Of a stretch of DNA of 16,030 nt, positions 7,822-14,956 are shown piece by piece. Source of the DNA: Candidatus Hodarchaeota archaeon. Lineage in GTDB: Archaea > Asgardarchaeota > Heimdallarchaeia > Hodarchaeales > Hodarchaeaceae. Location: the NCBI GenBank assembly GCA_016840305.1, contig JAEOSP010000427.1, positions 1 through 16,030 on the forward strand, given 5' to 3'. The notes under the pieces are model-generated. The model was given only the letters and a program-made list of their open reading frames with translations. It made no database searches and was not told where the DNA came from. How positions within the stretch are numbered: the first letter of the stretch is position 1; every line of letters begins with the position of its first letter. Made by a program: the position numbers and the translations under genes.

Positions 7822-9654
7822 TCAAGATTTCCGGGATATTCTTTCAAAAGATATCCGCTCTTCGTACCTATAAGCACGGGATCTCTGCATTAATTCCTCG
7901 AAATCAACTTTGTGTCCATCAAAATTCGGCCCATCTACACAGGCGAATCTCACTTTTTCATCAATCGTAACACGACAAGAACCACACATACCTGTTCCGT
8001 CCACCATTAAGGGTGCTAAACTTACAATTGTTGGAATTTCATACTCCTTAGTTACCCTACAGACAGCCCTCATCATCGGAATTGGTCCAACAGCTACAAC
8101 ATGATCAATTTTTCTCCCTTCTTCGAGGAATTTCACCAGGATATCAAGGCCAAAACCATGGTGTCCTAAGGTACCGTCATCTGTGGCTATGTATAACTCA
8201 TCACTGGGATCATCCATTTCATCTTTACAAATCAATAATGATCCTGTTCGAGCTGATATAATACTAATTAAATAGTTTCCAATCTCCTTTATTGCCCTTG
8301 CTTTAGGCAAAACTGGAGCAACTCCGCATCCTCCTCCTAATACAACAACCGTCCCCCATTTTTTAATTTCAACGGGTAATCCAAGGGGCCCTAATAAATT
8401 TAAAATACGGTCACCAACTTTAAGTTCCCCCATCAATTTTGTACTCTTACCTATTTTTTGGAATATTAAAGTGATTGTTCCAGCATCTTTATCCATATCA
8501 GCAACTGTGAGTGGAATTCTTTCTCCGTGCTTTGTGACACGTAATATAACAAATTGTCCTGGGAGGACTTTTTTGGCAATACGTGGAGCTTTTACCACCC
8601 ATTTAATTATTTCAGGAGATAAATCCTCCTTTTCAATAATAACACTACGCCCTTCAACAAATCTTTCATCAAGTATTGGCTTTGGTTCCTCCATTATATC
8701 CTCTGTTTTCTCCTTTTCTAATTCATCCAGATAACGAGAAATCTGCATTGCAGCTTTTTGTCCCTCTGCAGCGTCAACTCCCACAATTGAATCACCTCGT
8801 GTTGCACTTCCAGCTGCAAACACACCTTTTAAATTTGTATCTTGATCAGCAGATTTCACAATTATAGTACCACGAGGTGTTATAGCTAAACCGGCATTTA
8901 GGAAGAGTTCCCGGTTTTTAATTTTACTACTTAAGACTAAGATTAAATCCGCTGGGATTGACACTTTTTGACCGTTTTTATTTCTAAGAATAACTTTGCT
9001 AACTTTTTCATGACCTTCAAATGATAAAACTTCGTGAAAAAAACGAATTTCGACAAAACTCTCATTTAATCTACGTAATAAGGCGGGATGAGCATCAAAA
9101 GCGTCTCTAGCTGTAACAAGAGTAACATGTGCCCTTAAAGAATCATAATGAAGAGCATTTCTAACGGCCCACGATGTATGCCCAATAACGACTAGATTTT
9201 TTTCCTCATAGTCCGTTTCTGGAGGGTTATTATAATAAATACCCTTAGATCTAAATTTTCTTTCTCCTGGAATACCTAGTTTTTTTGGATGAAGGCCAGT
9301 TGCGATTAACACTGTTTTACTTTGATACATTACTTCTTCTGTGAAGAATTCACCTCGAGAGACCTGAGTAAAGATTTTTTTAATATCATCTTGTAACTCT
9401 AAGCGACTTACTCGTTCTGCATACTTGATAGTAGTGTGATATTTTGCTTGGCGAGCCATTTTATCCAATAATTCTTGTCTAGTTATACTGAAAAAACCAG
9501 GATAACCATCTACTGTCATACTACCAGCAGTAGCTGACCCAGATCTAGCCTCAAGTACAAGTACACTTCTACCTAGCTCAGCGGTTCGTATTGCACATGA
9601 TAAACCTGCAGACCCCCCTCCTACACAAATGAGATCCCATATTTTCGTGCTCAA
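7822..9654 (-). CDS. Fusion: degenerate thioredoxin-reductase-like domain + NfnA/SudB-like subunit
   Basis: A 610-aa two-domain protein. Residues 5-312 follow the thioredoxin reductase fold: FAD-binding GGGSAGLSCA (12-21), TVDGYPGF (47-54) and ATGLHPKKLGIPGE (118-131). However, the redox CxxC expected near 140-148 is absent (GIYYNNPPETDYEE), the NADPH loop reads IGHTSWAVRNAL instead of G-G-G-x-S-A-x-E, and the FAD-contacting Gly-Asp is AAGSATRGD. An acidic linker (about 312-326) leads to an NfnA/PyrK-like reductase at 328-610: RIPLTVAD (FAD), LGPLG, GGGCGVAPVLP (NAD(P)), and a [2Fe-2S] site with D552, C557, C560 and C572 (VDGTGMCGSCR, then ACVDGPNFDGHKVDF). The start is TTG 9654, supported by GGAG 9 nt upstream and by the Rossmann strand beginning at residue 6. 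The NfnB-like partner follows 15 nt downstream. Confidence 0.9.
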   Translation of the reverse strand: MSTKIWDLICVGGGSAGLSCAIRTAELGRSVLVLEARSGSATAGSMTVDGYPGFFSITRQELLDKMARQAKYHTTIKYAERVSRLELQDDIKKIFTQVSRGEFFTEEVMYQSKTVLIATGLHPKKLGIPGERKFRSKGIYYNNPPETDYEEKNLVVIGHTSWAVRNALHYDSLRAHVTLVTARDAFDAHPALLRRLNESFVEIRFFHEVLSFEGHEKVSKVILRNKNGQKVSIPADLILVLSSKIKNRELFLNAGLAITPRGTIIVKSADQDTNLKGVFAAGSATRGDSIVGVDAAEGQKAAMQISRYLDELEKEKTEDIMEEPKPILDERFVEGRSVIIEKEDLSPEIIKWVVKAPRIAKKVLPGQFVILRVTKHGERIPLTVADMDKDAGTITLIFQKIGKSTKLMGELKVGDRILNLLGPLGLPVEIKKWGTVVVLGGGCGVAPVLPKARAIKEIGNYLISIISARTGSLLICKDEMDDPSDELYIATDDGTLGHHGFGLDILVKFLEEGRKIDHVVAVGPIPMMRAVCRVTKEYEIPTIVSLAPLMVDGTGMCGSCRVTIDEKVRFACVDGPNFDGHKVDFEELMQRSRAYRYEERISFERISRKS

Positions 9655-9899
9655 TAGTTTTAGCTCCGTGAATTCTTAATTTAACAGAATTTAACAATTT
9701 TAAATGCTAATCTATGATAATTGAAACAAATAAATCTCAAATGATGCGCTGCAAAACCTCAAATATATAGCGTTTCGTCATTATCGAAAACTTAACTAGG
9801 GGTCTTTTTCTTATTGAAAGCCCTTATCAAGTTGTGAAATAATATACACACTAACGCACAGTGTTCAGGTTAGATCAATTATTGATTTAAAAACATTTA
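9655..9899. promoter_or_regulatory. Divergent promoter region between first Nfn module and cassette
   Basis: This 245-nt gap separates two divergent transcription units and has no ORF of note. For the - strand, CTATATATTT (9761-9770, read on the - strand) preceded by CGAAACG fits a TATA/BRE pair; the leader would be about 80 nt and carries the GGAG SD at 9664-9667. For the + strand, GAAAT plus AATATAC (9836-9847) fits a TATA element about 55 nt before ATG 9900. Just after it, ACACT (9848-9852) and AGTGT (9860-9864) form a 5-bp inverted repeat near the expected initiation site. There is no SD before ATG 9900. Confidence 0.45.
9678..9696. repeat. Tandem direct repeat with 10-bp period
   Basis: AATTTAACA occurs at 9678-9686 and again at 9688-9696, one nucleotide apart, giving a 10-bp period close to one helical turn. 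It lies inside the expected leader of the - strand fusion gene, 24-42 nt before its TTG start. It could be a protein-binding site or simply AT-rich sequence. Confidence 0.3.
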
Positions 9900-10835
9900 A
9901 TGGCAGCAAATACAATGAATATTGATCCTTTTAGCTTCAATTCATCAATGGTTGAGAAAGAACCTCAAGCCCAGTCACATTCCAGCTTAATCGGTTTTTA
10001 TATCTGCTCCTTTGACATCTCTCAAGGTCTTCAAGTTCTTTATTCATATCCTTCAAAATTAAAAGCCAATCAGGAAGAGGTAAACACCTTAAAAACTCAT
10101 TTCATCTGGAGGTTTGAATATATTCCAATTCGAATAGACTTGAAATTTTCTGAATTTATTTATTCTGGTTTTCAATTACATAAATCAACATCCCAAGATA
10201 TAGTTGCTACCGTTAAGGATCCACTCTTCGGCGTAATTCTGAAACTTTGGAAAGATGGTCCTTTCATTCCTCAAGACTTACTTGATGAATTTAAAAAAGA
10301 TCTTCAGGAGCTACACTGGAATGACATTAATCTTCTATTCAAGCAACAATCGTTGTCATCAAATCCTAGCCGGCAACGTGAATATAAAAAACTGCTGCCA
10401 GAAGTTAAAAGAATTGAAAAATCATTGAAAACTGCTTGGAAGGCACTTCAAGGAAAAATTTCTCACATAGACGTAGCAAAAGGTTCAAAAAAAGCAGAGA
10501 TGGATTCAAATGCTATCCTACCTGACAAAGGAGTAAGTCCAACTGATTTATTTAAAAGAAAAATTACCATACGCATAGTAAGTATTAAGGACAGTGATCA
10601 AATTTTTGTCATCCTTTTCAACAACGGGAAATTATTGAAAGAAGTGAGTATAACGGTTTCGAAACGCACGGATTTCTTCAGTGAAATCTTATGGCAGCAA
10701 TCAGTTGATCTGTGGCCAACGAAGGAAGACTTGATTTTAGAATTCCAACGGTCTAACGTAATTACAAATTATCTAATTAAGATAAGTAGTAAAAATCGGA
10801 CAATAGCGATGAAGTCAATAATGATCGACTCTTAA
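9900..10835 (+). CDS. Unknown protein A: N-terminal 'GFYICSFD' domain + shared C-terminal domain
   Basis: A 311-aa protein of no family I can name with certainty. The N-terminal domain (about 28-150) begins GFYICSFDISQGLQVLYSYPSK and continues with a mixed alpha/beta pattern including IDLKFSEFIYSG. This start (strand, turn, strand ending in a Tyr-Pro) is reminiscent of longin/roadblock-type folds, but that is a fold impression only. A basic helical linker (about 165-215) follows. The C-terminal domain (217-311) is beta-rich and shares its pattern with the next gene's product and with the tail of the second NfnB-like protein: FF at 259-260, W272, Y291. There is no membrane segment or signal peptide. 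The N-terminal domain is paralogous to that of the next gene (common PSKLK-x-N, IDL--SE--YS). The ATG has no SD, suggesting a first gene with a short leader. Confidence 0.85.
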   Translation: MAANTMNIDPFSFNSSMVEKEPQAQSHSSLIGFYICSFDISQGLQVLYSYPSKLKANQEEVNTLKTHFIWRFEYIPIRIDLKFSEFIYSGFQLHKSTSQDIVATVKDPLFGVILKLWKDGPFIPQDLLDEFKKDLQELHWNDINLLFKQQSLSSNPSRQREYKKLLPEVKRIEKSLKTAWKALQGKISHIDVAKGSKKAEMDSNAILPDKGVSPTDLFKRKITIRIVSIKDSDQIFVILFNNGKLLKEVSITVSKRTDFFSEILWQQSVDLWPTKEDLILEFQRSNVITNYLIKISSKNRTIAMKSIMIDS

Positions 10836-10932
10836 TCGAATTTCTACGTCAAATGAATTGAGAAAAGATTTTATTCCTTTGCACAAGACAATGCCTTGCA
10901 TCTCAGAAGTAGTGATATTGTTCTTTATTTAG

Positions 10933-11904
10933 ATGAAGGGTCTCTCTATGGCAAATGAAAAGTCAACACCTACCGATTCATATCTCCTTAAAGTCAGTGA
11001 CCGATCTTTCGGCTTTTTTATTTATTTTTATGATGAGAAAAGAGGTCATGTACTTTTATTTGCTCATCCAAGTAAACTCAAGGATAATGAAAGTGAAAAA
11101 CAAATTCTACAAATTCATCCTGCATGGTGGCATCAAGAACAGTTTCTTAAATCAGATAAGTTCTCAACAATAGATCTTGAGCTCAGTGAGGTTGTTTATT
11201 CAGCTACTTTATTTGTTTATAAAACTCAAAGGGTAAAACAGCGGGAAGGTATGGATACTGCAAAGTGGAAACAAGAGAGGTTCATTTTAATAGTAAAATC
11301 GCCATCTGAGGTATCCTTCATTGCTCAAGAAATGCTTCATGAATTTCATGACTTGATCAATGATAAAATTGCTGACAAACTCTATTTATTAGTGGAATAT
11401 AACATGGGTGGATTGCTACCTTCGGAAATAAGTAATCAAGCGTTAATGGTTGAAAAACAACTTTCAGAAGTTTGTGATTCATTAATTCCAAAAGTTCCTA
11501 TCTCTCGACTTAAGCCTTTCCTTGAATCTACTCTGACTAATTCTAAACTATCAAAAAATAAGCTCCGTTTTGCAATTCCTACTATCAAGGATAGAATTAC
11601 TATCACAGAATCTGAAGAAAAAAATAAGCGGAAAAAGTCTGTAAAGATTTTACGCATTGAAAGAATCGATGATAAGGAAAGAATCGGAATTAAAAATACA
11701 TCAGGCTTTCCTTTAACAGATGTAACGGTTAGAATTTACGAATCCCAGGGATTCTTTGGTGAAGATAAAAAAATTGAAAGAATAGCGATTTGGGATTCCG
11801 AAAGTGAAGTAAATATTGAATTTAAACGTAAAAAAGAGGGAGGTATTTTGTACCTTCTTAAAATTGAAGATGAAAAAGAAACCATAAGAATAAAAAGAAT
11901 TTAA
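10933..11904 (+). CDS. Unknown protein B: paralogue of protein A
   Basis: A 323-aa paralogue of the preceding gene product. The N-terminal domain (about 23-165) starts SFGFFIYFYDEKRGHVLLFAHPSKLKDN and includes IDLELSEVVYSA, matching the order of blocks in protein A. Here the YSYP-type strand ends in AHP, and an HPAWW segment follows. A charged linker with a lysine-rich run (about 222-236) joins to the C-terminal domain (235-323), which carries the shared anchors FF 274-275, W287 and Y307. I proposed this kind of protein as Asgard-associated from memory; no function is known to me. ATG 10948 (five residues later, MANEKST) is a plausible alternative start because AAGGG lies just upstream, whereas ATG 10933 lacks an SD. 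The gap from protein A is 97 nt with no firm promoter; the CBS gene follows after 17 nt. Confidence 0.85.
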   Translation: MKGLSMANEKSTPTDSYLLKVSDRSFGFFIYFYDEKRGHVLLFAHPSKLKDNESEKQILQIHPAWWHQEQFLKSDKFSTIDLELSEVVYSATLFVYKTQRVKQREGMDTAKWKQERFILIVKSPSEVSFIAQEMLHEFHDLINDKIADKLYLLVEYNMGGLLPSEISNQALMVEKQLSEVCDSLIPKVPISRLKPFLESTLTNSKLSKNKLRFAIPTIKDRITITESEEKNKRKKSVKILRIERIDDKERIGIKNTSGFPLTDVTVRIYESQGFFGEDKKIERIAIWDSESEVNIEFKRKKEGGILYLLKIEDEKETIRIKRI

Positions 11905-11906
11905 TT

Positions 11907-11911
11907 GGAGG
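11907..11911 (+). promoter_or_regulatory. Shine-Dalgarno site fixing a TTG start
   Basis: GGAGG at 11907-11911 lies 10 nt before TTG 11922. No in-frame ATG is present in the first codons, so this SD decides the start of the CBS-pair protein and shows that TTG initiation is used here. Confidence 0.6.
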
Positions 11912-11921
11912 AAATAACAAT

Positions 11922-12320
11922 TTGATTACAACAAAGGTTAAAGATTTGATGACGAAGAAAATTATAAGCATAAATAGCGATGATAACGCAATAACGGCAT
12001 CAAAAATAATGATTCATAATAATATTGGCTGTGTAATAGTATATAACAAAGAAAAGCCTATTGGAATAATTACAGAACGAGATATTGTTAAAAAAGTCAT
12101 ATATGACTGTAAAGAGCTTTGTGATGTGCCAGCTTCGGAAATTGCTACCAAAGAATTGATTACAATAGCACCGAATGATATAATTAAAAATGCCTTAATT
12201 GCAATGCATAAGAATAGAATCAAACGAATCCTTGTCAAAGATCCTGATACTCAAGATTTAATAGGGATTATTACCACACGCGATATTATAGCTGCTTTCA
12301 GTACATTAAAATTGACATAA
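11922..12320 (+). CDS. Stand-alone CBS-domain pair protein
   Basis: A 132-aa protein made almost entirely of two CBS repeats (a Bateman module). CBS1 (about 3-60) runs KVKDLMTKKIISINSDDN to IGIITERDIVKKVI, and CBS2 (about 70-130) runs ASEIATKELITIAPND to IGIITTRDIIAAF. Both have the G-I-[IV]-T-x-R-D end that lines the nucleotide site, so binding of AMP, ATP or a related ligand is plausible. There is no DNA-binding or catalytic domain. It probably senses adenylate charge and acts on a partner. TTG 11922 is the start, backed by GGAGG 10 nt upstream. The gene follows protein B by 17 nt and should be co-transcribed. Its stop is 12 nt from the stop of the convergent second NfnB-like gene. Confidence 0.92.
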   Translation: MITTKVKDLMTKKIISINSDDNAITASKIMIHNNIGCVIVYNKEKPIGIITERDIVKKVIYDCKELCDVPASEIATKELITIAPNDIIKNALIAMHKNRIKRILVKDPDTQDLIGIITTRDIIAAFSTLKLT

Positions 12321-12332
12321 AACTCTGTGAAC

Positions 12333-14072
12333 TCACTTCATCACTTCTGATGCGATTATAACTTTGGACATTATTTTTTCTTCCATATCCTTTATTGACA
12401 AAAGGTATTCTTTTTCCTCTTTGTGATATCGGGGACATTCGAATTCATATTCTTCTGATGGTCGCCAGCGAGGGACAGTTGTTTCAAATAGAGTTTCTTC
12501 AAAGAAATCTTGAACATGAGAGACCTTTATCTTAACCTGTATAAGCTCCTTGTCAGAAACATTGATCAGACTTAATTTAAGGACAGTAGTGTTCGGATAG
12601 ATAGCTACATGCGTTAAATCTAAAATTTCTTTAGGGAGAGTGAACTTTTCAGGTATTTTCTCCTCTTTTTCTTCTCCAAACAGATCCTCATGTATTGCGA
12701 TTGCCGCATTCCGACCAGCACCCATAGCTGAAATTACTGTAGCAGCACCCGTAACGATATCTCCACCAGCGTAGACGAATGGAATGCTTGTACGACCCAT
12801 ATCATCTGTAACTACATTCCCCCATTTATTTATTTCTAGATCAGGAGTAGTATTCGTTATCAAAGGGTTTGCTTTATTCCCAATAGCAATAATTATCAAA
12901 TCAGTATCCAAATCGAAGTAACTTCCATCAATAGGAACAGGTCGAGCGCGACCTGATTTATCAGGTTCACCTAACTCATATCTTTGACATTTAACTCTGT
13001 TTACTCTTCCATACTCATCGCCAAATATTTCTACAGGATTAGATAATAGTTTAAATTGAATTCCTTCTTCTTCCGCATGATGTATCTCCTCTCCTCTTGC
13101 AGGCATTTGATCTCTAGCACGTCGATATACAATGTATACATTATCTGCGTCTAATCGAAGAGCAGTTCGCGCAGAATCCATTGCCACATTTCCTCCCCCT
13201 ACAACAACCACGTTTTTTCCTTTTAGTAACGGTGTATTATACTCTGGATAGAGGTATGCTTTCATTAGATTTGATCTAGTTAAGTACTCATTAGCAGAAT
13301 ATACTCCTTGAAGATTTTCTCCAGGGATATTCATAAAAACTGGTAAACCAGCTCCTACACCAATGTAAACAGCATCAAAACCATCTTTGGAAAACAACTC
13401 AGAAACACTACGCGCACGTCCAATGACAGAATTGTATTCAAACTTTACTCCTGAATTTTCCAGATTCTGTATTTCATAGCTCACTACAGATTTGGGCAAA
13501 CGGAACTCTGGAATTCCATAAACGAGAACTCCACCACCTAAATGAAAAGCTTCGAAAACAGTTACTTCATAACCCTGTTGTATTAAATCTCCAGCAGTAG
13601 TCAATCCTGATGGCCCACTACCAACAATGGCAACCTTTTTTCCATTTTTCTTGACACGATTTGGTACAGGTATTTCCCCTCTAAATCTTTCGTAGTCAGC
13701 AACAAAACGTTCAAGATTTCCGATCGCAACAGGCTTTTTCTTCTTCCCCCGCACACACTTTCCCTCACATTGCGTTTCTTGTGGGCATACACGTCCACAA
13801 ATTGCAGGAAGAACATTTCTTTCTTTGATTTTTTCCGCTGCTTCCAGAAATTTCCCCTCTTGAACAAGAGAAATAAACTCAGGAATTGGAACACGAACAG
13901 GACATCCTTCTACACATTTAGGTTTTTTGCAATTTAAACATCTATTAGCTTCTTTTATTGCCATTTCTTCTTCGTAACCATAAGGAACTTCCCGAAAGTT
14001 TTTCGCACGAACTGTTGGGGGTTGAGTAGGCATCTCTGTACGAAGAATGTCCATACGTTCTTTAGATTTCAA
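12333..14072 (-). CDS. NfnB/GltD-like subunit with extra C-terminal domain (second module)
   Basis: A 579-aa protein. Residues 1-465 are a complete NfnB/GltD-like flavoprotein: CLNCKKPKCVEGCP (C45, C48, C53, C57) and CGRVCPQETQCEGKC (C92, C96, C102, C106) for [4Fe-4S] clusters, FAD-binding GSGPSGLTTAGDL (151-163), GGGVLVYGIPEFRLPK, NADPH-binding GGGNVAMDSARTALRL (292-307), YRRARDQMPAR, and GGDIVTGAATVISAMGAGRNAA. It is clearly paralogous to the first-module subunit. An acidic, lysine-rich linker (466-479) leads to about 100 extra residues (480-579, nt 12333-12635) not found in that paralogue or usual for the family. This tail is beta-rich with FF 523-524, W536 and Y556 and matches the C-terminal domains of unknown proteins A and B. 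The TTG start (14072) has GAGGAGGAG just upstream and shares TTGA with the NfnA-like stop, so the two are translationally coupled. Confidence 0.9.
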   Translation of the reverse strand: MKSKERMDILRTEMPTQPPTVRAKNFREVPYGYEEEMAIKEANRCLNCKKPKCVEGCPVRVPIPEFISLVQEGKFLEAAEKIKERNVLPAICGRVCPQETQCEGKCVRGKKKKPVAIGNLERFVADYERFRGEIPVPNRVKKNGKKVAIVGSGPSGLTTAGDLIQQGYEVTVFEAFHLGGGVLVYGIPEFRLPKSVVSYEIQNLENSGVKFEYNSVIGRARSVSELFSKDGFDAVYIGVGAGLPVFMNIPGENLQGVYSANEYLTRSNLMKAYLYPEYNTPLLKGKNVVVVGGGNVAMDSARTALRLDADNVYIVYRRARDQMPARGEEIHHAEEEGIQFKLLSNPVEIFGDEYGRVNRVKCQRYELGEPDKSGRARPVPIDGSYFDLDTDLIIIAIGNKANPLITNTTPDLEINKWGNVVTDDMGRTSIPFVYAGGDIVTGAATVISAMGAGRNAAIAIHEDLFGEEKEEKIPEKFTLPKEILDLTHVAIYPNTTVLKLSLINVSDKELIQVKIKVSHVQDFFEETLFETTVPRWRPSEEYEFECPRYHKEEKEYLLSIKDMEEKIMSKVIIASEVMK

Positions 14073-14956
14073 GTTAACTCCTCCTCATCCGATAATTTTA
14101 GATATTTTGCTAATGAACGGCACTGTGGAGAGAAGTTTTGCAAACTAATGGCTTCCTCGCTGATATAAGCTGTATTTCTAACGCCAATGAGTTCTTCCCA
14201 ATCGATTTTATGGGCATCGAATTCCGGTCCATCTACACAAGCAAACTTTGTTTTACCATCAAATGACAAGCGGCAACTTCCACACATCCCAGTTCCATCC
14301 ACCATGATGGTTGTCACTGTGGCATATGTTGGAATAGCCCCTTTCTCTTTGGTTAATGCTGCAACCCTACTCATCATTACATTGCATCCAATAACTTTAA
14401 TATGATTAATTTCGCGTCCTTCATTAACCATGTTTTCAATAATATCATAAATATGCCCTGATTCTCCTTTAGATCCATCACTCGTTACTAAAATCACTTC
14501 ATCACTTATCAGACTATATTCTTCCTCAAAGTAGAGCATATTCTCGTTTTTAGCTTCAATAATTGTAATAACATAATTTCCGAGCTGCTTCAATCTTTTT
14601 ACTATTGGATAGGTTGCTCCAACTCCGAAACATCCCCCACCAACGACGACGGTTCCATAATTATCTACTACTGCTGGTTCCCCTAAAGGTCCAACAATGC
14701 TATAAAAGGTATCACCTTCCTCCATAAAAGCCATTTTTGATGTAGACATACCTAATTCCTGTACAAAGAAAGTAATGGTGCCTTCATTCCCATCCCAGTC
14801 TACTAACGTAAGTGGTATTTTTTCTGACTTTTCATCAACCATCACAAGTATGAATTGTCCTGCTTGTGCTTTTTGAGCAATTTTGGGGACAGAAACTACG
14901 AATTTGTAGATATTCAGAGTAAATTCGCTTTTGTGAAGAATCTTAAATTGTGACAT
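14069..14956 (-). CDS. NfnA/SudB-like FAD/[2Fe-2S] subunit (second module)
   Basis: A 295-aa stand-alone counterpart of the C-terminal half of the first-module fusion. It has an FAD domain with KIPLTLVDWD (47-56) and VGPLGEP (88-94), NAD(P)-binding GGGCFGVGATYP (106-117), and a [2Fe-2S] site formed by D220, C225, C228 and C240 (MVDGTGMCGSCR, then ACVDGPEFDAHKIDW). Asp plus three Cys is the ligand set described for Nfn small subunits. The length is normal, with a C-terminal extension of about 35 residues (SLQNFSPQCRSLAKYLKLSDEE). In Nfn-type enzymes this subunit handles NAD(H) and pairs with NfnB, which handles NADP(H) and ferredoxin; that division of labour is assumed here. ATG 14956 overlaps the end of the Fe-S gene upstream by 14 nt, and its TGA overlaps the next TTG, so the three genes form one tight operon. 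Confidence 0.92.
   Translation of the reverse strand: MSQFKILHKSEFTLNIYKFVVSVPKIAQKAQAGQFILVMVDEKSEKIPLTLVDWDGNEGTITFFVQELGMSTSKMAFMEEGDTFYSIVGPLGEPAVVDNYGTVVVGGGCFGVGATYPIVKRLKQLGNYVITIIEAKNENMLYFEEEYSLISDEVILVTSDGSKGESGHIYDIIENMVNEGREINHIKVIGCNVMMSRVAALTKEKGAIPTYATVTTIMVDGTGMCGSCRLSFDGKTKFACVDGPEFDAHKIDWEELIGVRNTAYISEEAISLQNFSPQCRSLAKYLKLSDEEELT

Noticed and set aside
7910..8867. Several short + strand open frames opposite the fusion gene
   Set aside because: They are antisense shadows of a clearly coding region; compositions rich in Ser, Thr, Pro and Ile reflect the complementary strand.
7822..9654. True thioredoxin reductase
   Set aside because: There is no CxxC, and the NADPH loop is degenerate in the N-terminal domain.
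13601..13894. 97-aa frame in a shifted register inside the second NfnB-like gene
   Set aside because: It is a same-strand out-of-frame shadow; the main frame holds the conserved Fe-S and FAD motifs, so it is not a frameshift.
14069..14956. PyrK (electron-transfer subunit of dihydroorotate dehydrogenase)
   Set aside because: The DGTGMCGSCR Asp/Cys3 cluster pattern and the coupled NfnB-like gene fit NfnA/SudB better; no pyrD is nearby.
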